A stretch of 64,000 nt of DNA from Tolypeutes matacus (taxonomy: Eukaryota; Chordata; Mammalia; Cingulata; Chlamyphoridae). Under the pieces are notes generated by a model. It saw nothing but the letters and a program-made list of their open reading frames with translations, had not been told where the DNA came from and searched no databases. This document shows positions 47,905-62,481 of this stretch, one piece after another. How positions within the stretch are numbered: the first letter of the stretch is position 1; every line of letters starts with the position of its first letter. The stretch is taken from the NCBI GenBank assembly GCA_026826555.1, contig JAKSZT010054009.1:56411-120410 (forward strand), written 5' to 3'. The translations under genes and the position numbers were made by a program.

Positions 47905-50900
47905 TTATGAGTAATAACACTGAATGTTAATGGACTAAATTCACCAATCAAGAGACACAGATTGGCAGAATGGATGAGAAAATATGATCCATCTAAATGC
48001 TGTCTACAAGAAACCCACCTTCAACCCAGGGATTCAAGGATGCTGAAAGTGAATGGCTGGAAAAAATTTTACAAGCTAACAATAGCCAAGAAAGGGCAGG
48101 AGTAGCTATTCTAATATAAGACAAAATATACTTTGAATGCAAAACTATTGTAAGAGACAAAGATGGACACTACATATTAGTAAAAGGAGTAATTTCTCAA
48201 GAAGAGAGAACAATCATCAACATTTGAGCACCTAATCAAGGTGCCTCAAAATACGTGCACCAAACTCTGGAAAAACTAAATGTAGAAATAAATGCCTCTA
48301 CAATTATAGCAGGGGACTTCAACACACCATTATCACCATTAGACAGAACATCTATATGGAGAATCAATAAAGAAACAAAGGCACTCAGCAATACATTAGA
48401 AGACATGGACTTAATCGACATATACAGAACACTACACCCAAAAACAGCAGGATTTACATTCTTTTTGAGTGCACATGGAACATACTCCAAAATAGACCAC
48501 ATGCTAGGCCACAGAACAACTCTCAATGGATTCAGAATGATTGAGATTATACAAAGTAATTTCTCTGACCACAACGGAATGAAATTGGAAATCACTCAAG
48601 GCCAGAGAAACAGGATAGGCACAAGGATATGGAAGTTAAGCAACACACTTTTAGACAAATAGTGGGTCAAAGAGGAAATCTCAAAAGAAATCAGTAACTA
48701 CATTGAAACTAATGAAAATGATAACACAACATATCAAAACCTATGGGATGCAGCGAAAGCAGTCCTGAGAAGGAAGTTCATAGCCATAAATTCATATATT
48801 AAAAAAGAAGAAAGAGTTAAATTTAAGACCTAACTGCACACTTGGAGGAATTGGAAAAACAACAACAAACTAAACCTAAAGGAAATAGAAAGAAGGAAAT
48901 AACAAAGATTAGAGCAGAACAAAATGAAATAGAGAATAAGAAAGCACTGGAAACAATAAATAAAACCAAAAGCTGGATCTTTGAGAATATCAACAAAATT
49001 GACAAACCCTTAGCAAGACTGACAAAGAAAAAGAGAGAAGAGATGCAAATACATAAAATAAGGAATAAGCAAGGGGATATCACTACTGCCCCCACAGAAA
49101 TAAGAGTATCATAGGAGGATACTTTGAAAAATTATATGCCAACAAGAATGATAATTTAGAGGAAACGGACAAGTTCTAGAAACCCACAAACAGCCGACAT
49201 TGATGAAAGAAGAAGTAGATGAACTCAACAGTCCAATTACAAGTAAAGAGATAGACTCAGTCATCAAAAATCTCCCAACTAAGAGAAGCCCAGAACTAGA
49301 TGGCTTCACAGCTGAATTATACCAAACATTCCAGAAAGGGTTAACACCAATTCTCCTTAAGCTCTTCCAAAAAATAGAAGTAGAAAAAAATATTACCTAA
49401 CACATTCTATGATGCCAACATTACCCTAATACTAAAACCAAATAAAGATAGCACCAGAAAGAAAAATTACAGACGAATTTCTCTAATGAACCTAGATGCT
49501 AAAATCCTCAATAAAATGCTTGCTAATCACTTTCAACAACATATAAATAGGATTACACACCATGACCAAGTGGGTTTCATCCCGGATATGCAAGGATGGT
49601 TCAATATAAGAAAATCAATCAATGTTATACACCACATAAACAGATTGAAAGAAAAAAAACCACATGATCATCTCTATAGAGGCAGAAAAAGCATTGAACA
49701 AAATACAGCACTCCTTCCTCATAAAAGCACTACAAAAGTTACGAATAGATGTAAACTTTCAGAATATGATAAAGGGTATATATGGAAAACCCATAGCTGA
49801 CATCATCTTCAATGGTGAAATCATAAAAGCCTTCCCTCGGGGATCAGGATCAAGACAAGGATGCCCACTATCACCACACCTATTTAACATTGTCTTAGAA
49901 GTACTTGAGTGAGTACTGAGACAAGAAAAGGACATAAAAGGCATCTGGATTGGAAAAAAGAAGAAGTAAAAATTTCATTATTTGCAGATGACATGATCCT
50001 ATACATAGAAAGCCCTGAGAAATCTACAACAAGGCTTTTAGAACTTATAAAGGAGTTCAGTTACGTTGCGAGCTATAAGATCAATGCTCAAAAATCTGTA
50101 GCATTTCTATACACCAATAACGAGCAAACTGAGGAGAAATTCAGGAAAAACTACCATTTACAATAGTAACTAAAAGAATCAAATACCTAGGAGTAAATTT
50201 AACTAAAGATGTAAAGGACTTTTATACAGAAACTACACAACACTGTTGAAGGGAATCAAAGACTTAAATAAATGGAAAAATATTCCCTGTTCATGGATAA
50301 GAAGACTAAACATCATCAAGATGTCTATCCTATCCAAACTAATCTACAGATTTAATGCAATCCCAATAAAAATCAACACTGTATTTTTTAAGGAACTGGA
50401 ACAACTAACCACAAAATATATTTGGAGAGGCAAGAGACACCGAATAGACAAAGACATATTGAAAAAGAAAAATGAAGTTGGAGGTATCACACTACCTAAC
50501 TTTAAAACATACTACAAAACTACAGTGATCAAAACTGCATGGTATTGGCACAAGGATAGACCTACTGACCAATGGAATTGAATTGAGAGTTCTGATATAG
50601 ATCCTCACATATATAGTTATCTGATATTTGACAAGGCCACGAAGCCCACTCAGTTGGGAGAGAATGGCCTCTTTAACAAGTGGTGCTTGGAGAACTGGAT
50701 ATCCATATCCAAAAAATGAGAGAAGAATACCATCTCACACCTTATACAAAAATCAACTCAAGATGGATCAAAGATCTAAATATAAGAGCCAAAACCATAA
50801 AGACCTTGGCAGATAATGTAGGGAAGCATCTACATGACCTTGTAATAGGAAATGGTTTCATGAACTTAACAGCCAAAGCATGAGCATCAAGAGAAAAAAT

Positions 50901-51692
50901 AGATAAATGGGATCTCCTCAAAATTAAAAACTTCTGCACCTCAAAGGATGTTATTAAGAAAATAAAAAGGCAGCCTACCCAATGGGAGAAAATATTTGGC
51001 AACCATATATCTGATAGGAGCCTAATATCCTGCATATATAAAGAAATCCTACACCTTGAAAATAAAAGGACAAACAACCCATTTAAAAAATGGGCAAGTG
51101 ACCTGAAAAGACACTTCTCCAAGGAAGAAATACAAATGGCTAAAAGCACATGAAAAAATGCTCAACATGGCTTGCTATCAGGGAAATGCAAATCAAAACT
51201 ACAATGAGTAATCTTACACCCATCAGAATGGCAGCTATTAAAAAAACAGCAGACACTAAATGTTGGAGAGGAGATGGAGGAATAGGAACCCTCATCCACT
51301 GCTGGTGGGACTGTGGTATGGTCCAGCCACTGTGGAGGACAGTTTGGGGTTTCCTCAGAAAACCAACAATAGATCTTCTGAATGATCCAGCAATTCCGCT
51401 GCTGGGTATATTCCCAGAAGAACTAAAAGCAAAGACACAAACAGATATATGCACACCAATGTTCATAGCGGTATTGTTCACCATTGCCAAAGGTTGGAAT
51501 CAGCCCTGGTGCTCATCGACAGTTGAATGGAGTAGCAAAATGTGGTACATACATATAATGGAATATTACTCAGCTGTAAGAAGGAATAAGGTGCTAACAC
51601 ACGGAATAACGTGGATGAATCTTGAGGACCTTATGTTGAGTGAAGCAAGCCAGGCACTGAAGTATGAACAGTATATGACCTCAATGATTTGA
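47905..51692 (+). pseudogene. L1 ORF2 (endonuclease-reverse transcriptase), disrupted
   Basis: About 3.79 kb, the usual ORF2 length. ORF2 nicks target DNA and copies L1 RNA into it. The N-terminal T-L-N-V-N-G-L-N patch is at about 47918. The endonuclease core is open at 48255-48662, with G-D-F-N-T-P and S-D-H-N catalytic motifs. The RT is split over several frames, with the catalytic F-A-D-D intact at 49981-49992. The C-terminal cysteine-rich region, open at 51150-51692, includes C-W-W-D-C-G and the [11 protein letters not shown] motif. Stops lie near 48118, 48227, 48661, 49114, 49400, 49912 and 50580, with frameshifts between. The key residues survive but the protein cannot be made in full. 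Confidence 0.93.
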
Positions 51693-52417
51693 GCAGAGGA
51701 AAATGAGCAGTCTCTGAGAACCATTGTCTGAAAGATAGGTTAACAAGGGAGAGAAAGAGAAGAGCAGGCTTTGAGCCATCACCCATTTGGACATAATCTA
51801 TGGTAAAGGGATAGTGTATAGTTGCATATTGAAGAATAGCACAGATGTCTAGTGATATTACTGGGTTTGGTAGTGCAGAGTTGACAGGTGGGTAGATTAG
51901 GAAGGGCAGGTTCAAATACCCAGGGAATATCACTATGAATCTTGTCATGCCATGAGTCAAGACAGGGGAGTGGCATATGTACCAGGGGGGTTGGGAGAAA
52001 GGAACAGTTAAGATCTAATGGGGTATTTAGTGGTCATGGGAAAGGTTTTTCATTACTTTACAGTAATGGACACAGGACATGGTAGATATCATCAAAACTT
52101 ATTAAACAGTATCATCTAAATTGTAAACTATACTGTAAATCATTGACAATGTTTAATTGCTATATTTTGCTATCTGTATAACAGTTATAACAATGCCAAC
52201 ATCCAAAAAAAGGGGGTTTTATTATGGAGTGGGGAAGGGGGTGTGGTTTGGTATCTGGGAGTCTCTGGTATTCCATGTGTGACTTTGCTGTGACCTAAAA
52301 CTTCTTTGAAAATTAAAAGAAAATTTGGGAGACACTGAGGATTGAGAGGGGGAAGGTAACTTGGCATACCGGATATCCAATAACACAGTGATAAAAGGAA
52401 AAAAAGAATAACTTTTT

Positions 52418-52603
52418 TTTATTTTTTTTATTTTTATTTATTTATTTTTATTCATTTATCCCCCCCTTGCTGCTTGTGCTCGCCGGGTCAGCCAACCACG
52501 CCGTGCGGGCGGGCCTGCCCTCACCAGGAGGCCCCGGGAACCGAACCCGGGGCCTCCCATATGGTAAACGGGAGCCCCACTGATTGAGCCACAGCCGCTT
52601 CCC
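52418..52603 (-). mobile_element. DAS-type tRNA-derived SINE
   Basis: Antisense SINE: A-box-like TGGCTCAATCAGTGGGGC, B box GGTTCGGTTCCC (plus-strand 52537-52548), a GC-rich body and an A-rich tail (T-rich 52418-52460). The target duplication AAGAATAACTTTTT occurs at 52404-52417 and 52604-52617. The related L1 3' UTR at 62120-62180 lacks it. This family is the main reason for inferring a xenarthran source. Confidence 0.93.
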
Positions 52604-54384
52604 AAGAATAACTTTTTAAAAGTTTTTTTTTCATTTTTTGAATGTCCCATTCCACTAATTATATTTTATTCTGTTTTGTTTTTTGTTTGATTGTTTTTTC
52701 CTCAGTATCCTTGTTTGTCTCTTGCATGTAAGCTTATCATTGTTGTTTCTTTTTCCTATTAAGTGTATTTGATTATTATATGGGTTACATGTTCATAGAA
52801 GATTTACATCACAGAAGGGTTACAATGGGTGCTGCAGGGGAGTATTGGTGGGGGTGTATGGGAGGGGAGACTCATGGGAGTAAGTTCATCTTAATATACT
52901 TGAAAGATATACAAAATTGTTCAAATGATCAAAGGATGGGACATGGTCACTGTGGGTGGACAATCACTCAATAAATGAGGGAATCTGAATTCCTAGCTTG
53001 GAGAGCTCTGCCACATTCTCCAAGGGAGCAGCAACAGTCTTCTGAGTGCAGGGACAGTGTCTGTCAAAAGTGGATGGCCCACTGATAAGTTCTTGTTATT
53101 GATGACTACCCTTATGAGCCTTTGCTCGTGTAACTGAAACTTAGCTTACTGTTATGGGGTGTCTAAGGGTTGCCACCTGAGAGCCTCCTTGTTGCTGAAA
53201 TGTGGCCTCTTTCTAAACCAAACTCAGCATATGAATGCATTACCTTCCCCCCAACGTAGGACCTGACTACCAGGGATAAGCCTCCCTGGCAATGAGGGAT
53301 TAATACCAAGTGCCAACTGGCAATATGACTGGAAAAAGACCTTGAATAAAAGGGGGAAAAGGTAAAGACAAATGAGTTCAAGTGGCTAAGAGACTTCAAA
53401 GAGAGTCGGGAGGTCATCCCAGAGGTAACACTTACGCACACCTCAGTAGGATCTCATAGAACATCAAAGTGCATATCACCCCACACAGAGGGGCTCCTGA
53501 GGGCTCTGAAGACACCCATGCCCTATATAAGAGGGGATAGCCCCAGAGACTGATGCCTTATCAGTTAGCTCTATTTTGGAATCTGTGCTCCCGAGAGTGA
53601 CAGAATTGGACTCAAATGAGTCCTCCCTGCACGTAGTTCATGAGTCCCTTCTATTCAAACCTATATGTGATGCTGGAGTTTTTAGGTATACTTCCATTAC
53701 TAGAGCCTCTGGCCTACCTATGTGCCAGGTGTGCATGAAATCTCGGTGGAGCTGCAACTCCTGCCCAACAGCTCAATGGACTCATCCAAGTCACCTGTCG
53801 AGAGGACAATGATGGGCAACGGCCAGCCCAGGGAATGGCGAGGGCCTGCATCTGCAGGCAGGATCATCCCACACACCATATCCATGGGATATAATCCCTC
53901 TCTCACTTGGAGGTAGAGTGGACATCACCATCCCAGTCCCCTCAGGATTGGGGGAAGAACTATGGACTAGAGTGGACTTAATGGTCTTTTGTTGTACACA
54001 TATGGTGATTCTAACAATGGAAGAAATTATAACAGTGAGATGGAGCCAGTGGCCACTGGACACTTTCAGGGCAAGGAGGGGATGTGCAGTTGAAATACAG
54101 GGGCTTTTTCAGGACTTGGAGGTTGTCCTGAGTGCCGTTGTGGCAATGGATGTAGGCCATTTTAAATCAGCACACACCATTCAGAACTGTGTGGGAGAGA
54201 GTGTGTTCTACGATGTGAACTGTGGTCTATGGTTGATGGCAAGGCCCAGGATGTGTAGGTCCATTGAGTGTGATGGGCCACACTTGTGGGAGATGTTTGT
54301 GTGGGATGTTTTTGGAGGTGTGGGAGGTGCAGAACATGGGAATCCCTGTAGTTTCCATGTAATATTTTGGTAATCTAATCACCT

Positions 54385-54422
54385 TTAAAAAAAATATATA
54401 TATATATATACACACACACACA
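54385..54422. repeat. (TA)n(CA)n microsatellite
   Basis: Alternating TA then CA repeat near the L1 3' end. The related copy at 16440-16500 is also AT-alternating, so the repeat probably grew from a sequence native to the L1 tail. A separate (AT)n lies at 62159-62176. Confidence 0.85.
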
Positions 54423-54526
54423 ACATTTTTGTAAGCAAAATATATGCCTATATATTTATATATCATTTTAAAAATATTGGTATTTATTGTAAAAATTTTG
54501 ATTTTTACCCACAATAAATTAAAAAA

Positions 54527-54544
54527 AAAAAACAGTTAATCTGG
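54527..54544. repeat. Target-site duplication, 3' copy
   Basis: AACAGTTAATCTGG directly after the A tail. The right arm then resumes with GGTTATGGATAGAATTC, which is continuous with the empty site in the left arm. Confidence 0.9.
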
Positions 54545-55654
54545 TTATGGATAGAATTCAGCTGCTAGTAACAGAAAATTGACTAAAATAGTGGCATGAG
54601 GAAATTTTGGTTTATTTACCTACATGTCAGAGGTCTAGAGTTAGACGGTCCAGCATGGTATGGCAGTTCAGGAAAGTTGTTAAGCTGTTAAATCGCCTCT
54701 TATTTTTTAAAATATATCTTTATTGAAGTATATCGTTCGTACATGAACATACATAAAATATAAGTGTATAGTAAATGTTGAGAACATAAAAAAATTAACA
54801 TACATAACATCATACAGAGATCCCATACATCACCCCTCCACCATCAGCTTGCATTGTTGTGAAACATTTGTTACAAATTATGCAAGAACATTGTCAAGAT
54901 ATTGCTACTAATTATAGTCCATATCTTATATTTGGTGTATTTTCCCCCAACCCATCCTATTTTTAAAATATATTTTTTTATTATAGACGTTCTGAACTTA
55001 CAAAAGAACCATGCACATGTGTAGATTTCTCACGCAACACCTCTTCACCAACAAACCACATCATGGTGGAATATCTGTTACAGCTTATGAGATAATGTCA
55101 TTGGACTATTACCACCAACCATGGTCCGTAGTGTACATTTGGCACACATTTTCCATACTCCCCATTATCAACATAGTACATCTTTGGCAATGATTCAAGA
55201 ATATTATAGTATTGTTGTTAACCACAGTCCATAAGTCACACTAATTGTATTTTTCCCAGGCTTCTCCACATTCCCACCACCGTGCAATTGTGATGTACAT
55301 CCACTCTAGATCACAGAAGGACACTCTTGCATCTGTACCATTAACCATAATTCTCATCCACCTATGGGTTCACTGTATTACTCAGTCCCTAGATTATTCT
55401 CTAGCTTTCTTTCAACTGACATTTATATCTCTAGACTACATTTTTCAGCCACAATCCTATTTATAAAGCAGCTACTACTCACTATATTGTGTTACCATGA
55501 ACTCTATTTCCACACTTTTATAGTCAAGTTAATTAAACCTTCTACATACATTAAGCATCAGTAGTTCTTCACAACCCTCATTTTATCTCCTAATAAAAAA
55601 ACCTGTACTCTAAGTTTTCACTCCCCGCATTTATTTTTCATATTTAGTTCATAT

Positions 55655-59400
<3,746 letters not shown>

Positions 59401-59489
59401 ACCTTTGGGTTTTATCTGTCATTTTATTTTCACCATTCTTTTGATATTTTAGTTACTGTTACTGATACAATTATCATTTCTAGACTCAT

Positions 59490-60430
59490 TTCCAAGCTCC
59501 TCTCCTCTGTCTTTCCTTTTCAGTCTGTAACACTCCCTTTGGTATTTCCTGCAAAGCTGGTCTTTTTGCTATAAACTCTCTCAGTTTCTGTTTATTTGTG
59601 AATATGTTAAACTCATCATCATTTTTTGAAAGATAATCTTCCAAGATATAAAATTCTTGGTTGGAAATTTTTTTCTTGCAGTAACTTAAATATATCATAA
59701 CACTGCCTTCTTCCTTCCATGGTTTCTGATGAGAAACTAGTACTTAATCTTATTGGGTATCCCTTATATGTGATGAATTGTTTTTCTCTTGCTACTCTGA
59801 GAATTCTCTCTTTGTTTTGGCATTTGACATTCTGATTAGTATGTGTCTCAAAGTTGGTTTATTCACATTTATTCATATGGGAGTACAATGTGCTTCTTGG
59901 ACATGGATATCTGTGTCCTTCAATAGGGTTGGGAAATTTTCTACCAGTTTTCCTCAAATATTCCTTCTGCCCCATTCCCTTCTCTCCTCCTTCTGGGACA
60001 CCCATGACACATATGTTTGCACATCTCTTGCTGTCATTTAGTTCCCTGAGACCCTGTTTACATTTTTCCATTTTTTGCTTCATCTGTTCTTTTGTATGTT
60101 CGCTTTTGGAGGCCATATCTTCAGGTTCACCAATCCTTTCTTTTGTTTCCTCAAATCTGCTGTTATATGCATCCAGTGTATTTTTAATTTCACTTATTGT
60201 GCCTTTCATTCCCATAAGATTTGCTATTTTTCAACATATACTTGCAAATTCTTCTTTGTACTTACCCAGTGTCTTCTTAATATCCTTGATATTTTTAGCC
60301 ATCACATTGAATTTATTAAGGAGATTTATTTGAACATCTATGATTAGTTATCTCAACTCTTCTGTGTCATCTGCAGGTTTATCATGTTCCTTTAACTGGA
60401 CCATATCTTTCTGTTTCTTGGTATGGATTG
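59490..60430 (-). pseudogene. L1 ORF1 of the older minus-strand L1, disrupted
   Basis: ORF1 RNA-binding protein remnant. The frame 60215-59859 includes the coiled-coil end and the N-I-C-V-M-G-V-P-E-G-G-E-K motif. The frame 59698-59486 holds the C-terminal K-L-R-E-F-I-A-K-R-P-A-L-Q-E-I. The N-terminal start is unclear, near 60430. It contains several breaks. Confidence 0.85.
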
Positions 60431-60559
60431 TAATTTTTTTGTTGGTGTCTTAACATCTACCTTATTAGATTTATTTATTCTGAGTGCAGTTTCTTCCTTT
60501 AGTTTAGGGTTTTCTTGTCTTTTCTCCCTTGCTGGTTGTGTAGTAGGAGGCAAAGATAT

Positions 60560-61603
60560 AATTGGTGCTGTAAGCTATAGAGGTTGAAGCTGCCCACATT
60601 GCCCCAGGAATTGATAAAGCTTCTCCCACCCTTCTCCTCTGTCAGGAATAGGGACAGAGCTGGAGCTGTGTGTAATAATCCAAGTTATGCAGGCCAAGAC
60701 TGCCTATAGCTGCCCATAGATTTTGATGAAGATTCACACCCCTTCCTCCCCTGCCTGGGAAGGGGATGGAGCTGCAATTGTAGGCAGAAATCTATGTCAT
60801 TGGAGGCCAAAATGACAGTTGCACAGAGAAACTGATGTAGCACTGCTCTCCTCCCTGCTGGGAGGGGGGGATAAACCCTCTGTAGTGCCCAACACTTTAA
60901 TCTGTGTGGGCTGAATATGCCTGCAGTTGCCCTGAAAGGATGAGGGAATAGTGTCCCTTCTGCTCTTTAGGGAGTGAGAATGCATCCACTGATGCCCAAC
61001 CATTCAGTCCCTGTTGGCTGAAAGTACCTACCATGGCTTGGAGATGCTGAGGTAACACAAGCTCCCTCCTATTTATTAGGTGGTGTGGGTGGATCCACAG
61101 GTCCCCAGCAGTTCAGTCCCTTCAGGAAAAGAGTAACTTCCTTTGACTGGGGAGGCTTTGGAGACACCAGACCCTCCTAACCTTTTGGGAGTGGAGGTGG
61201 GTCCATAGGCATTCAACAGTTCAGCTTGTTTAGGCAGATTTTGCCTGCCATTTCCCAGAGAGGTTGTGGAAACAGCACCTCCCTCCTTTCCTACTGGGGC
61301 AGAGGTAGATCCACAAGTACCCATGAGTTCAGGATGTGTTGGCCAAAATCAGCTGCAGTTACCCAGAAAGGCTGGGCAAACTCTTTCCCTGTCTTGTCCT
61401 ATTGGGGGTGGAGTGGAGCCACAGGTGCCCAACAGTCAAGTTTGACAGTCAGGCCAAAAGGGTCCTGAGAGGCTGAGGGAACACCAGGCCCCTCTTATGT
61501 TATGGAGGGGCAGAGGTGGAGATGAATTCAAGGGTGTTGAGCAAACCAGTTCATGTGGGCTGAAAAATGACTGCAGTTGCCCAAAGAGGTTTGGTGGTGC
61601 AGC
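60560..61603 (-). repeat. Tandem 107-bp units forming an L1 5' UTR
   Basis: A recurring block (about GGCTGAAAATGCCTGCAGTT, then a purine-rich patch, a CCCTCCT patch, GTGGATCCACAGGTGCC and CAACAGTTCAG) recurs with anchors near 60889, 60998, 61103, 61209, 61316, 61427 and 61535, a spacing of 105-111. Looser copies lie near 60580, 60687 and 60803. About ten units lie directly upstream of ORF1 on the minus strand, as promoter monomers do in rodent L1s. Confidence 0.8.
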
Positions 61604-61936
61604 ACTGGGGGGTGGGTGGATTAAGAAGGGCAGGTTCAAATCCCCAGGGCATGTAACTGTGAATCTTGACATTCCATGGGTTGGGAGAGGGGGATATCAC
61701 AGGCCCTGGGGGGCTGAGGGGAAGGGAACAGTCAAGATCTAATGGGTTGTTTGGTGGTCATGGGGAAGGTTTTTCATTACCTTACAGTAATGGACACAGG
61801 ACATGGTAAATATCATCAAAATTATTAAACTGTATCATATAAATTGTAAACTATACTGTAAATCACTGACAATGTATAGTTGCTATATTTTGCTATCTGT
61901 ATAACAGTCATAACAATGATAACAACCAAAAAAAGA

Positions 61937-61968
61937 GGGGGGTGTAATATGGGGTGGGGAAGGGGGGG
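61937..61968 (+). other. Strong G-quadruplex motif in L1 3' UTR
   Basis: Four G runs of 6, 4, 4 and 7 with loops of 8, 1 and 2 bases. The equivalent place in the 45 kb L1 (52215-52240) is G-rich but weaker. Confidence 0.8.
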
Positions 61969-62440
61969 TAGTTTGGTATCCGGGAGTCTCCGGCACTCCG
62001 TGTGTGACTTTGCTGTGACCTAAAACTTCTTTGAAAATTAAATAAAAAATTGGGAGACAATGGGGATTGAGAGGAGGAAAGTGTCATGGCACACCAGACA
62101 TCCCATAACACAGTGATAAAAGGCAGGAAAAAAAAGAAAAGAGAAAGGAAAAAAAATGAATATATATATATATATTTTTTTAAGGCATTTCCTTTGCTTT
62201 TTTGCCCATTTTTTGAATGTCCCAATCCACTAATTATATTTTATTTTGTTTTGTTCTTTGTTTGATTATTTGTTTTTTTTTTTCTTCTCTTTTTTTTTCC
62301 CCCTGAGTCTCCTTATGTTTGTCTATTGCATGTAAGCTTATCATACTTGTTCCTTTTTTCCTAGTAAGTGTATTTGATTATTTTATGGACTAATTGTTTG
62401 TGGAGGATTTGGATCACAGAAGGGTTACAATGGGTACTGC

Positions 62441-62481
62441 GGGGATTATTGGGAGGGGTGTCTGGGGGGGTTTCGTGGGGG
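62441..62481 (+). other. Conserved G-quadruplex motif in L1 3' UTR
   Basis: Five G runs (4, 3, 4, 7, 5) with short loops. The equivalent 52837-52867 in the 45 kb L1 also keeps four runs (4, 5, 3, 4). Confidence 0.8.

Larger units (their letters stand above)
45020..54530 (+). mobile_element. Full-length LINE-1 with very long 3' UTR
   Basis: Complete L1 insertion: 5' UTR (about 1.83 kb), ORF1, ORF2, then 2.8 kb of 3' UTR (about 2.65 kb without a nested SINE) and an A tail (54521-54532). Its 5' end starts at TTGAAGATGG, matching the start of the L1 at 16186. Both flanks carry AACAGTTAATCT(A/G)G. The left arm of the palindrome keeps the unfilled site at about 2693-2712, so this L1 inserted after the inverted duplication. 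Both ORFs contain stops or frameshifts, so it is not autonomous. At 9.5 kb it is far longer than the usual 6-7 kb. Confidence 0.93.
51693..54530 (+). other. L1 3' UTR, unusually long, with conserved 3' module
   Basis: From the ORF2 stop to the A tail is 2.84 kb including a 186-bp SINE. The first part (to about 52980) has G-rich stretches, including a four-run G-quadruplex pattern at 52837-52867. The second part (52981 on) is the module also found alone at 4431, 41895 and 31885. A TATATAAG motif lies at 53524-53531. The frame at 53918-54373 (151 codons) is open in this copy but does not look selected. Known human and mouse L1 3' UTRs are several-fold shorter. Confidence 0.85.

Noticed and set aside
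45020..54530. An active, autonomous L1
   Set aside because: The catalytic F-A-D-D and endonuclease motifs survive, but ORF1 has internal stops and ORF2 has many stops and frameshifts.
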